The notes beneath the pieces were generated by a model that was given only the letters and a program-made list of their open reading frames with translations, ran no database searches and had not been told where the DNA came from. A stretch of DNA of 64,000 nucleotides from Candidatus Omnitrophota bacterium (lineage in GTDB: Bacteria; Hinthialibacterota; Hinthialibacteria; OLB16), in NCBI GenBank assembly GCA_020632575.1, contig JACKFH010000018.1, forward strand, positions 1 through 64,000. The letters run 5' to 3'. Below are positions 1-7,856 of the stretch, in pieces. The stretch's first letter is position 1. Each line of letters starts with the position of its first letter. The position numbers were made by a program, and so were the translations under genes.

Positions 1-806
1 AAGACTGGGCGAACCCCAATGATCGCCCTGCGCTTAAGAAGGAAATGATCGAAAGGGTTTTTGGTGGATTCCCAGTCGACATCGTCTCGGGTGAGAAACC
101 TCAGGCGACCATCAAAGAAAAGGGCGGGGAAGCGTTCCTGGAATCCGAGCCCGGGGTCCGGTTGCCGATGACCATTCCTCCCAAAGATTCACCCAAATCA
201 GACCGGATTGTCTTGGTCTTGGGCGATTACCCAGAAGGATTCGCGCCTGATAACAATACGGGTTGCGAGTTCGCCACCCTTTCGCCCCGAGGGACTGGCC
301 CGACTCGATGGCCCTCGGCTAATACAGTCGACTGCGAGGATTACCTCCTCGCCCAAGGGTCCAACATCCTCGGTCGCCCCATGCTCGGCCAATGGACTTG
401 GGACGCTCTCGCCGCGGTCGCCGCGCTTCGAAAGGAATTTCCAAACTCCGAGACCTTTGTTTATGGCGAAGGGGTGATGGGGTTGGCCGCTCTCTTTGCG
501 GGAGTATTGGATGAGGAAATCGCTGGAGTCGCGACCTCCGAGATGCTTTCCAGTTATGTCTGGCCCGACCGATTCGATGATCGCTGGGGTCTCGTCCACT
601 TCGTTCCTGGCATCCTTGAGGTTGGAGATCTGTCTCAAATCGCGCGTGGGATTTCTCCGCGTCCCCTCCTGATCGCCACGCCCAGAAATGGCGATGGTTC
701 AATTTCGCCGGCGGACAAATGGAAAGGGGAAAATCTCCGATTTGTCCCGGATATTTCCCCCTCTCAAGCTCTCGATGATTTGCCCCGTCTCAAGTCCAAC
801 CCATGA
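1..806 (+). CDS. alpha/beta-hydrolase-fold, acetyl-xylan-esterase-like protein (3' part)
   Basis: The reading frame is already open at base 3, so the gene starts upstream of the window and only its C-terminal 268 codons or so are visible. The visible part looks like the second half of an acetyl-xylan-esterase or prolyl-oligopeptidase-type hydrolase. It has a tryptophan-rich segment WTWDALAAVAALRKEFP, then a nucleophile-elbow-like GEGVMGLAALFAGVLDEEIAG, and a late PRPLLIATPRNG strand that resembles the loop before the acid or histidine residue. The elbow has no serine (G-E-G-V-M-G), so the fold is more secure than any catalytic activity. It converges on the minus-strand gene ending at 842, with only 35 bases between. 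Confidence 0.5.
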   Translation, partial: DWANPNDRPALKKEMIERVFGGFPVDIVSGEKPQATIKEKGGEAFLESEPGVRLPMTIPPKDSPKSDRIVLVLGDYPEGFAPDNNTGCEFATLSPRGTGPTRWPSANTVDCEDYLLAQGSNILGRPMLGQWTWDALAAVAALRKEFPNSETFVYGEGVMGLAALFAGVLDEEIAGVATSEMLSSYVWPDRFDDRWGLVHFVPGILEVGDLSQIARGISPRPLLIATPRNGDGSISPADKWKGENLRFVPDISPSQALDDLPRLKSNP

Positions 807-841
807 TTCGATCGAGTTTTGGCCAATATCGGCAGCCGTCG

Positions 842-2332
842 CTACTCCATCCGCTCCTGCCAATGAAGGATGAACATGAGTAAGTCACTCGACGATACGA
901 TGTTGTCACCATCCATATCGGACTTGTCGGTGAGACTGTCTCCCGTCGCCTTCCCCTCGGTTTCGACACTCTTTCCAAACTCCGCCAGGAAAAGCAGCAG
1001 GTCGCGTTGATCGACCACATTGTTGCCGTCAAGATTCGCGTCCCCGCCAGACTGAGTCGGCTCCTCAGTGAAGGTCGGAGTCGGCGTGGCCGAGGGTGTG
1101 TCGCTGGGAGTGGCAGTCGAGGTCGGCGCCGCCTCGGTGGGCGTGTTCGAAGGCGTCGCCGTGTTCGAGGGGGTGGGCGTGATCGTTGGCGTTGGGGTGA
1201 TTGTCGGCGTGTTGGTGGGAGTCCGAGTGTAATCGGGGCCCAAGGTTGATGTCGGCTCGGGGGTCGCTTCCACCTCCCCATCGAAGTAAATCTTCCGCTG
1301 GTGCTCGAATTTATACTCCTTGGTCCGGCCCTCAAAGGGGAAAAGGGTGGTGGTGTCGTCGCGGATCTCCGGCGCGGAGGCGAGAAACCCGTTGTCCCAA
1401 CCTTTGTCGACATCCTCTCCGGGGGGGAGAAGAAGCGGGTTCACATCGTGCGCGAATTTCACAGGACCCGTCCCGATCTGAAACCACCAACAATCCTCGC
1501 GATCAGGGGTCCGGGCGAGTGGGTTGTAAGAATGGACTCGCACCTTGAAAGCGTTGTCGGGAGCGCCAACCCCCGTATCCACCATTTCGAATCCATCGTA
1601 AGAAACCGTATAGGTCACCTGATACGGGGTTCCTTGACCGCCGCCTTCGACATGAGGGGTCACCATCACCGGCTGTTCCCAAACCTCGCCGGCCTCACGG
1701 TCGGGGTCGATCAAAGGAATCTCCGGATCGAACACTAGTTCGACGAATGGATTGGCCCGAACTCCGTCTTTGCGTTGTTTGTGGCTGGTCATGTAGACCG
1801 TGCCATCGGTCTCCCTTCGAATGTTGACCTCCTCCTCAAGGACATTCTGCTTCCCGGTGAACTTGGCCAAACCGAGGATGTGGATGTTTCTTTCGTTATC
1901 TTCGAAGTCCCGAGGCTTGGAAACGATCATGTTCATCCGCTCGTACCACTGACTCCCACGCATGGGATCTCGGAGCCCCTCCTGAGGCGGAAGATTTTCG
2001 ATTCCTTGTCCCGCCATTTCAGAGAGAATCCATTCCTCGAGAAGTTCACGGTCCCAGTCCCAAATTCCATTCGAGGGAGGCATGGTGGGCTCATCGCCAG
2101 TGGCCACGTCGTAGATCTCGAAGATCCAATTCCGGATCATTTCGAGGTTGTCGAAATTGACATCCAAGGGGGCGCCGTGACGGTCATCCTCCGGACGAGA
2201 TGAATGGTGGCACGAAGCGCAGTATTGAACGATGAACCGTTCGCCGAAATTCTCGTAGGTCAGTTCCTCGCCCCTGGCTTGAGATGCGAGAAGCGCGCCC
2301 GCCAGAAAGAGTCCAAGTCTTAACATTCGCAT
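842..2332 (-). CDS. secreted monohaem cytochrome c-like protein with Pro/Thr linker and dockerin-like C-terminus
   Basis: This is a 496-residue exported protein. It has a signal peptide (about 1-20, MRMLRLGLFLAGALL), a haem-attachment motif CASCH (C38, C41, H42) and a likely axial methionine in EPTMPPSN. A middle region of unknown fold reaches about residue 353, followed by a Pro/Thr linker (about 354-428) and a C-terminal 68-residue block. That block holds two Ca-loop motifs, DANLDGNNVVDQRD and DMDGDNIVSSSD, spaced like a type I dockerin duplication. The start at 2332 lies 4 bases after the stop of the DUF1501 gene; an upstream in-frame start would overlap that gene and spoil the signal peptide. 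It is the last gene of a three-gene operon. It probably carries electrons or acts on substrate outside the cell while docked through its C-terminus. No cohesin is visible in the window. Confidence 0.65.
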   Translation of the reverse strand: MRMLRLGLFLAGALLASQARGEELTYENFGERFIVQYCASCHHSSRPEDDRHGAPLDVNFDNLEMIRNWIFEIYDVATGDEPTMPPSNGIWDWDRELLEEWILSEMAGQGIENLPPQEGLRDPMRGSQWYERMNMIVSKPRDFEDNERNIHILGLAKFTGKQNVLEEEVNIRRETDGTVYMTSHKQRKDGVRANPFVELVFDPEIPLIDPDREAGEVWEQPVMVTPHVEGGGQGTPYQVTYTVSYDGFEMVDTGVGAPDNAFKVRVHSYNPLARTPDREDCWWFQIGTGPVKFAHDVNPLLLPPGEDVDKGWDNGFLASAPEIRDDTTTLFPFEGRTKEYKFEHQRKIYFDGEVEATPEPTSTLGPDYTRTPTNTPTITPTPTITPTPSNTATPSNTPTEAAPTSTATPSDTPSATPTPTFTEEPTQSGGDANLDGNNVVDQRDLLLFLAEFGKSVETEGKATGDSLTDKSDMDGDNIVSSSDLLMFILHWQERME

Positions 2333-2336
2333 CGTA

Positions 2337-3599
2337 TCAGGCTCCCATGTCCAGGAGAGGCGAAAACACCGGCTCACCCGGAAGAATTTCGTTGGCGTCC
2401 AATCCGGCGAGGGTCAATAGAGCCGCCCCGACGTTCGGGGTCGCGAGTTCAATGCTGCTGGAATCGTCCGGCAGTCCGGTCGAATAATCCACATTCCGGT
2501 AGTTCTGTCGTTCGTCGGTGCCGCCAAAGACCTTTCCGCCATTGATCCCGGCGCCGACAAACATCATGCTGGTCACCGGCCAGTGGTCCTTGCCGTTGCC
2601 TCCATTGAGTCGAGGCGTCCGTCCAAATTCCGACATCAAACAGACTGTGGTTTGGTCTAAGAGCGAGCCGGTCCCGGTTGTTCCCGGTCGGTTCGCGAGT
2701 TCGGTGACAATCTGGTTGAGTCCCATAAACGTGTTCTGAAAGTTGTTCCCTTGCTGTGCGTCGTTGTCCCCATGGGTGTCATACCCGCCGGGCGCGCGCA
2801 GAGTGGCGGTGACGCTGATCCCATTCTGGAACGCCCCCACCGCGGAAAGTCCTTGGTTGGTGAAACCTCCGCCGCCTCCCAGATTGAGGGTGTTGCGGGC
2901 CTCTTTGATTTCGTTGAATCGGAGATATCCCCGGTCGAGTTCCTCGACTCGTCCGCCCTCGTGCCCCATCTCCATGGCCTCGCCGAGAAGACCGTTGAGT
3001 TTCTCGTTGAGATACGATTCCATGCGGTTCTCGACTTCCGTGTCGGGAGAGTATCCGCTTGGGAAGAGGAGACGGTTGAAGGTGTTTCCGGAGGTGGTCA
3101 CTCCGCCGAGGTTGCCCGGGAAATTTGGACCGGAAAGCGAGAGGTTGGGGAGCAAACGGTCGGAGGCTTTACGCGCGGCGATCTGGGTCGGCCAATCCGC
3201 TTTGTTCATCCCCGTCGATCCGGTCATCACCGTCTCGCGCCCGAGATCGTGGCTGAGAGTGCGTACGAAGACCCCGTTCAGGATGGCGGTGCGGTCGCCA
3301 AAATTTTGAAAGAACTGGGTCACCGCGGGACGACCCATCGGATCGTTCCAAAACGTGTCGGTGACATTCGAGCCAAATTGCGTGCGCTGACCCGTGGGGA
3401 CATCCACGGTCTGAAGGCCCTCTTTATCGGACTCGAAAACTTGAGTGATGTCCCACCCCCCCTGCGCGAAGACGAACATGAAGAAATGGGGGTTGTCCTG
3501 GCCCTGTTGCGCCCACGCGAACATGCGATGGAAACTCGGTGTGCAGAGTCCGCCCGCCGCCGCGGCGGAGAGATGTTTGAGAAAGTGTCTGCGATCCAT
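2337..3599 (-). CDS. Tat-exported DUF1501 protein (sulfatase/phosphatase-like fold)
   Basis: A 420-residue DUF1501 protein. The N-terminus MDRRHFLKHLSAAAAGGL is a twin-arginine signal (RRxFLK). The family signature is clear at EFGRTPRLNGGNGKDHWP followed by GAGINGGKVFGGTDE. DUF1501 proteins are abundant in Planctomycetota and are related in fold to alkaline phosphatases and sulfatases; their substrates are unknown. In Planctomycetota the gene usually sits beside a DUF1549/DUF1553 cytochrome-type gene, and here the gene just upstream (3646-5361) fills that place, 46 bases away. Downstream, the cytochrome/dockerin-like gene begins 4 bases after this stop, so the three are likely co-transcribed. 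Folding before export through Tat suggests a bound metal cofactor. Confidence 0.85.
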   Translation of the reverse strand: MDRRHFLKHLSAAAAGGLCTPSFHRMFAWAQQGQDNPHFFMFVFAQGGWDITQVFESDKEGLQTVDVPTGQRTQFGSNVTDTFWNDPMGRPAVTQFFQNFGDRTAILNGVFVRTLSHDLGRETVMTGSTGMNKADWPTQIAARKASDRLLPNLSLSGPNFPGNLGGVTTSGNTFNRLLFPSGYSPDTEVENRMESYLNEKLNGLLGEAMEMGHEGGRVEELDRGYLRFNEIKEARNTLNLGGGGGFTNQGLSAVGAFQNGISVTATLRAPGGYDTHGDNDAQQGNNFQNTFMGLNQIVTELANRPGTTGTGSLLDQTTVCLMSEFGRTPRLNGGNGKDHWPVTSMMFVGAGINGGKVFGGTDERQNYRNVDYSTGLPDDSSSIELATPNVGAALLTLAGLDANEILPGEPVFSPLLDMGA

Positions 3600-3645
3600 T
3601 TTTCGTATAGCCTTTCTTTTTGGTTCGTCTCTTCACGCAACCGAA

Positions 3646-5361
3646 TCAATAAAAATAGATCCGGGGGTCTCGAAGCATCAGGGAGAGGAGATCTCTCCAC
3701 GCCCGCGTCACACTCCCGTTGTCGTCGTTCTTGAAATCCAGGAGCAGGTCGTACAATTCACCCACCTCCACACTGGAGGGTCCCACCATTTGACCGTAGA
3801 ACCGTTTGCACATCTGGGAGATTTGGGTCTTCACCAGGGTCTGGTACTGGACCGGGTCCTCTTTTCCGGAGGCCAGGGTGAACACCGTCTTTTCACTCGA
3901 GGGCGGGTCGCCCCTGAGTTCGAAATCGTAGACATCGTCCGCGATCGCCTCGGCGTGACGTTGATAAGTCAGAAGAAGCATTGGGGTGATGGCATGGCTG
4001 CGTTTGTCGATGATGATGCCGTCATAGCCGCCCGCGGGAATCTTGTAGGAGGGGTCGTATTCGAGGCTCGGGCGTGCCTTGCTTCCCCAGGTCTGCCCGG
4101 TTAGGTCGTAACCCAGTGTCGCCATCTGTTCCGGGGTGATGACTCGGAAGGGTTGGACCAGACGCGCCTCGTCCTCGGAGGCTTCCTCGGTCACCCCGAT
4201 CGCGCGGTAGAGATCCGTTTTCACAATTGCTCGGATCAGGTCCTTCAACCGGAACTCGGAATCCCGAAAGATCTGGTCGAGCTCGACAATCAACTCCCTC
4301 TCCCGATGATCGACCAGCCCTTGCACCATCGCCGCGAGCATTCGTTTGGCCATGGTGTAAGAGAATCTCGGATCGTTCGCCAAATATTTTCCAAGCGTGG
4401 TCAACTTCCCATCGCTGGGTCGGCCGTAGTAGGACGGGACCCGTTCCGAAATCAGCTGCCACCTTTCGATTCCCTGATGGCTGTAGACATTGAAGTCGTC
4501 GAACTCCTGGGTGGATTCCCCCACCGGGCCGAGTTGAACCGCTTGGAGGTGCCCCACAATTCCCTCCAGCGAGGCGTGACAGGCGAGGCAACCCGGGTTG
4601 TAGCGGACCGCGTTGTCGATATCGGATTCCCGGTTGTTCGCCAGTCGAAACTCGAGGGAAACGTTTCGTTGAAAGTGATTGTCATCGAGGAAAATACGCG
4701 TGATGTGATTGGCGCGGCCGCGTTGCTTGTTGGCCGCGGTGCTGTCGTAGCGGAAATAGAAGGACTGCATGGAGAGGACCCCGGAATGCGGACGCCCATC
4801 CATGTAGTGGCACTTCATCCACTCCGAACCTCCCTCGGGTCCGGGATAATCGATGCCCCAGAATTTCGCCAGGGTCGAGTCGGCCACCGTGTAGGGCGCC
4901 GTCGCGAGTTCAGTCATGGGGAGGTCGTGGGAGACCAGATATTGAAACAACCGAAGCGGCTCCTCGCCGACACTGGCCGCGAGTTCCTCCTCCATTTCGT
5001 CGTCGAAGGTCTCTTGGAAGAATGGGATGTCGGTCCTCTCGGTTAGAAAGAAATCGTTCGCGATCCACAACAGCCGGTGATAGAAGCGTTCGTCGTCGAG
5101 GTATCTCTCGATGAGTTCGTCGGTGGTGAGAGTCCCGCCCGCGATCGCCTCCAAATCTCCGACTGTCGGGTGGGCCCCCAGCAAATCGACCGCCAGGCGA
5201 ACCGCGTACTGGGTGTCCGGAAGGAGTTCATACTTGCCGGTGTCCGAAAGCGGGGGTTCGGCATTAACCGGCTGAAAGACGAGGCAGGCGACAATAGCCA
5301 TCCAGATCGGGAGATGAATTCTCCGTTTAAATCCAAGAGGTTGGGGGGTGCGACTGGACAC
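3646..5361 (-). CDS. secreted DUF1549/DUF1588-like protein with a CxxCH motif
   Basis: A 571-residue protein with an N-terminal signal (RRIHLPIWMAIVACLVFQPV). It starts at a GTG preceded by the ribosome-binding sequence GAGGAGAGGATC. The N-terminal segment (AVRLAVDLLGAHPT ... LIERYLDDERFYHRLLW) resembles DUF1549, the domain next to cytochromes in planctomycete DUF1501 partners. The middle (SGVLSMQSFYFRYDSTAANK ... RGRANHITRIFLDD) recalls DUF1588/DUF1592. A single CLACH motif (C258, C261, H262) could bind haem c. The family call is from sequence resemblance only. It is first in the operon with the DUF1501 and cytochrome/dockerin-like genes. I infer an extracellular redox or hydrolytic complex whose parts, fused in Planctomycetota, are here split over separate polypeptides. 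Confidence 0.6.
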   Translation of the reverse strand: MSSRTPQPLGFKRRIHLPIWMAIVACLVFQPVNAEPPLSDTGKYELLPDTQYAVRLAVDLLGAHPTVGDLEAIAGGTLTTDELIERYLDDERFYHRLLWIANDFFLTERTDIPFFQETFDDEMEEELAASVGEEPLRLFQYLVSHDLPMTELATAPYTVADSTLAKFWGIDYPGPEGGSEWMKCHYMDGRPHSGVLSMQSFYFRYDSTAANKQRGRANHITRIFLDDNHFQRNVSLEFRLANNRESDIDNAVRYNPGCLACHASLEGIVGHLQAVQLGPVGESTQEFDDFNVYSHQGIERWQLISERVPSYYGRPSDGKLTTLGKYLANDPRFSYTMAKRMLAAMVQGLVDHRERELIVELDQIFRDSEFRLKDLIRAIVKTDLYRAIGVTEEASEDEARLVQPFRVITPEQMATLGYDLTGQTWGSKARPSLEYDPSYKIPAGGYDGIIIDKRSHAITPMLLLTYQRHAEAIADDVYDFELRGDPPSSEKTVFTLASGKEDPVQYQTLVKTQISQMCKRFYGQMVGPSSVEVGELYDLLLDFKNDDNGSVTRAWRDLLSLMLRDPRIYFY

Positions 5362-5468
5362 GATGATCCTCTCCTCACTCGCTCGGTGGGCCCGAGTGTT
5401 TTCCGATACGATTTCCGCGTTTCATGATTGGGACGTTTGTGAGGCGAGGCGCTACTGAGTTTTTTTAG

Positions 5469-5506
5469 AGAGTCCGGCTCCCACGTCCCGGAGGGAGCCG
5501 GACTCT
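5469..5506. terminator. strong stem-loop between operons, terminator-like
   Basis: Fourteen bases (5469-5482) pair perfectly with 5493-5506 around a 10-base loop, making a GC-rich stem. It lies between the end of the cytochrome gene at 5543 and the start of the operon at 5361, both on the minus strand. On the minus strand the stem is followed by an A-run, not a T-run, so classic intrinsic termination is not well supported. It may instead protect a 3' end. Confidence 0.4.
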
Positions 5507-5542
5507 ATTTCGCCAAAAGGGTGGAACCCTCCGACGGTCTCT

Positions 5543-6394
5543 CTACTGAAAATTGTTCTGCCAAAAGGACGCCATCATGAACCAGTCGCTCGCCTTGAGC
5601 GCGTTTTCGGGATCCATCTTGGCGTTCTTCAAATGCATCAGGTAATCCTGCTGATCGATCTTACTGTCTTTCACGATATCCAAGTCCGCGGTGGGCGCCT
5701 CGGTTGGCGTTGGTCCGGACTCGGTGTTTGTTGGAGTGGCGGTCGGCTCCTCCATGGTGTTGGTGGGAGTCGCGGTCGGTTCCTCCGAGGTGTTCGTCGG
5801 CGTCTCCGTCGGCGCTTCCATCGTGTTGGTTGGAGTGTTCGTCTCTGTCGGCTGTTCGGTGTTTGTTGGGGAGGGTGTTGCCGTGGCGGTTGGTGTCTCC
5901 CCCCCACCTCCGGGCGGAACGCTGTTTGCGTCGCCTGGGTTGCTGATCGATGCCGGGTTGTCCGTGATCGCCACGTCGGCGGCGTTCTGGATGTCGAAGG
6001 TTCTCATGAACAATTGGTCGGTCGGTTGATCGAAAGCCATGTGAAGAAGAACCCCGTCGGGATCGCCCAACTCGACGCCGTTGGAGAAACCGTCTCCATC
6101 CGAGTCTTCCGCCGCGAGCTCGCTCCCCCAGAATGGCGTGGATGCGCGGCTACTGTCACGGATGATTTCCTTCACCCGCTCCCCAAATGGATTCAACATC
6201 GGGTTGTCCTCCCCGCCTCCGTCCGGCTCCATGTGGCAGGTGATACAACCCACCAGTTCCGAATCCATCGGCGGCGGTCCCGGCACATGCATCGCGTTCG
6301 GGAGGATGAGTTCGCGGCCCTCGCGCGCTTGAGCGGATCCTGAAATCAACAGTAATGCCATAGCGACCAATACCATTTTGGGAAGCGAGTTCAT
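5543..6394 (-). CDS. secreted cytochrome c-like protein with Pro/Thr repeats and single dockerin-like half
   Basis: A 283-residue exported protein built like the one at 842-2332 but smaller. It has a signal peptide (about 1-23), a haem motif CITCH (C50, C53, H54), a calcium-loop segment EDSDGDGFSNGVELGDPDG, and a Pro/Thr linker (about 163-236) made of imperfect PTxTPTNT repeats. The C-terminal 47 residues hold a dockerin-like stretch DIVKDSKIDQQDY. ATG 6394 is chosen because GGAGG lies just upstream and a proper signal peptide follows; a longer in-frame extension reads as non-coding. The EF-type loop before the linker resembles thrombospondin-3-type repeats. It is probably monocistronic, about 300 bases downstream of rsmG. 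It may display a redox domain on the same scaffold as its neighbour. Confidence 0.6.
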   Translation of the reverse strand: MNSLPKMVLVAMALLLISGSAQAREGRELILPNAMHVPGPPPMDSELVGCITCHMEPDGGGEDNPMLNPFGERVKEIIRDSSRASTPFWGSELAAEDSDGDGFSNGVELGDPDGVLLHMAFDQPTDQLFMRTFDIQNAADVAITDNPASISNPGDANSVPPGGGGETPTATATPSPTNTEQPTETNTPTNTMEAPTETPTNTSEEPTATPTNTMEEPTATPTNTESGPTPTEAPTADLDIVKDSKIDQQDYLMHLKNAKMDPENALKASDWFMMASFWQNNFQ

Positions 6395-6694
6395 CCAAAA
6401 AGATCCTCCAATTTTCTTCTTCCTTGAGTGGACGACGCTGTCATTTCTCGGAGTTCCAAGTTGAAACTCGATACCATTCCGCCGTGAATGGGGTTCCGCA
6501 ATGCAGATTCCATACCCGATAGCCCGATGACAGAATAGCAAGGCTCGTTTTCTTCGTCATAAAAATCACTTAGATCACTAAAACGAGGCCGGGTATGTCC
6601 TTCTAAGTATTTGAGAAGACGCAACTTAGAGGAGAGGGAAGGGGAGAGGATCAGGAGCGTCGAACAGCAGGGAGACTTTAGGACCTAAATCACG
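6395..6694. other. intergenic region, no gene supported
   Basis: About 300 bases lie between rsmG and the minus-strand cytochrome gene. A short minus-strand frame (6391-6624) begins with TTG, has no recognisable domain and overlaps the cytochrome start, so I leave it out. The region should hold the promoter of the cytochrome gene, but I see no convincing -35/-10 pair. Confidence 0.5.
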
Positions 6695-7402
6695 CTAAAT
6701 GAGAGGTTTTTTCTGCGGAATCCCCACCCTTCGAGGGTATTTCTCTGGAGTCTCTCCCATCTTCTGGAGTGCTATTATGAAACGTGGAGCGTCCTCGCCA
6801 GGCAGTTGATACTCCAGAACTCTTGAGACACAGCCGTTCAATTCTTGCAGAGCTTTGCCCACATCGTTCAGTTCTGAAATTGAGGATTTCCAGCACCATA
6901 ACTCCCCTTTTTTCTTCAAGTAAGGCATCCCGAGTTCCACTAACACGGGAAGGGCGGAGAGGGCGCGGGTTACCACTCGGTCGTGTTTTTCCCGATGGTT
7001 GGGATCGCGGGCCAGATCCTCGATCCGCTCTCCGAGCGCGACCCCTCTGGGGTGAATTTCATTTTGAATCAGGAAGTCTTGGAGGATGTTGGCGACCTTC
7101 TTCTTGGATTCGATCAGAGCGAAGAGAGCCCTTTCATTCTGCAACCCGAGCGGCATTCCAGGAAATCCCGGCCCGGTCCCGATATCGACAAAGGTGTCCC
7201 CTATCTCCCACCCACCTAGCGCTGGCGCGAGAGAATCCATCACATGCCGGACCAGCCAATCCTCCCTAGGAACCCGGGTGAGATTGTGCCGCCTGGATTC
7301 CTCCTCGAGCCATTCGAGGTGGGCGAGGACCAGTGGAGACAACTGCTCTCGAAACGCCTCAACGGAGGGGAGGTTGATCCTGTGAATAGAAGGTTCACTC
7401 AT
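6695..7402 (-). CDS. rsmG: 16S rRNA (guanine-N7) methyltransferase RsmG
   Basis: A 235-residue SAM-dependent methyltransferase of the RsmG/GidB family, which methylates G527 of 16S rRNA (E. coli numbering). The family marks are in order: HNLTRVPREDWLVRHVMDSL, the SAM-binding loop DIGTGPGFPGMPL, VVTRALSALPVL, and the C-terminal YPRRVGIPQKKPL. Start 7402 (MSEPSIHRINL) gives the normal family length; a longer in-frame start would add 28 unusual residues. The gene is not in the usual mnmG/parA/parB neighbourhood, which is common in lineages with scattered housekeeping genes. It is divergent from the TIM-barrel gene at 7857. Confidence 0.93.
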   Translation of the reverse strand: MSEPSIHRINLPSVEAFREQLSPLVLAHLEWLEEESRRHNLTRVPREDWLVRHVMDSLAPALGGWEIGDTFVDIGTGPGFPGMPLGLQNERALFALIESKKKVANILQDFLIQNEIHPRGVALGERIEDLARDPNHREKHDRVVTRALSALPVLVELGMPYLKKKGELWCWKSSISELNDVGKALQELNGCVSRVLEYQLPGEDAPRFIIALQKMGETPEKYPRRVGIPQKKPLI

Positions 7403-7856
7403 TGTGACATTGTAAGCGGGATCGATCTCCGCGTAATCGGGGAGGGATATTGGAGAAAGCCTGAGGTCGTCTGGAATGCCAGGCACTCAACGTCATTCCT
7501 GCGAAGGCAGGAATCCAAACTGGCGCTCGCGCGGAGTTCGACTCCTCGAGCAAGTGTGAGGGAGTCCCCCAGTCCGCACCAAAGGGGTGTGGTTTCAGTC
7601 CGGTGAGTTCCCGTACGCTCCCTCTGCCCCAAGCCTGCCGCCCCCATCGGACAGGAGTCCGACACGCTCCGGATTGAGCCAGAGCCACGATCCAGCATCA
7701 ATCGCCTCCGAAAGAGGCTTCGCTCTCGCGGTGCCAGGGTTCACCCTGGTGCGACTCACATCCCGCCCCTCCGGAGTTGAAGTCCCCTCGCCAGCGTGGT
7801 CTAATCCTCGGGTTCGTAAGCGATTTCTCTAATACTCTCTTCTTGGAGGTTTCATA
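7403..7856. other. divergent intergenic region with one REP-like element
   Basis: These 454 bases separate divergent rsmG and the plus-strand TIM-barrel gene and should contain both promoters. The only repeat is the 27-base element at 7491-7517. A small hairpin, CCAGGG-TTCA-CCCTGG (7734-7749), is also present. Frames crossing the region are short, overlap one another and show no family resemblance. I see no tRNA and no convincing riboswitch. Confidence 0.5.
7491..7517 (+). repeat. dispersed REP-like palindromic element (copy 1)
   Basis: A 27-base element containing the imperfectly looped palindrome ATTCCTGC-GAAG-GCAGGAAT. Nearly the same sequence recurs at 19175-19200, with an inverted relative at 19219-19245. 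Elements of the type CGTCATTCC...GGAATCCA are widespread extragenic palindromes in many bacteria. This copy stands alone. Confidence 0.7.

Noticed and set aside
5469..5506. Classic intrinsic terminator for the minus-strand cytochrome gene
   Set aside because: The stem is strong, but on the minus strand an A-run follows instead of a T-run, so I list it only as terminator-like.
5633..6343. Long plus-strand frame opposite the cytochrome/dockerin-like gene
   Set aside because: It is the antisense of a Thr/Pro repeat region, so it is rich in G and R and shows no family features; the minus strand has a signal peptide and CITCH.
6391..6624. 77-codon minus-strand frame before the cytochrome gene
   Set aside because: TTG start with poor SD, overlap with the real start, and no family resemblance.
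7520..7570. T-arm-like sequence GGAGTTCGACTCC suggesting a tRNA
   Set aside because: No acceptor, D or anticodon stems can be placed around it; the sequence does not fold as a cloverleaf.
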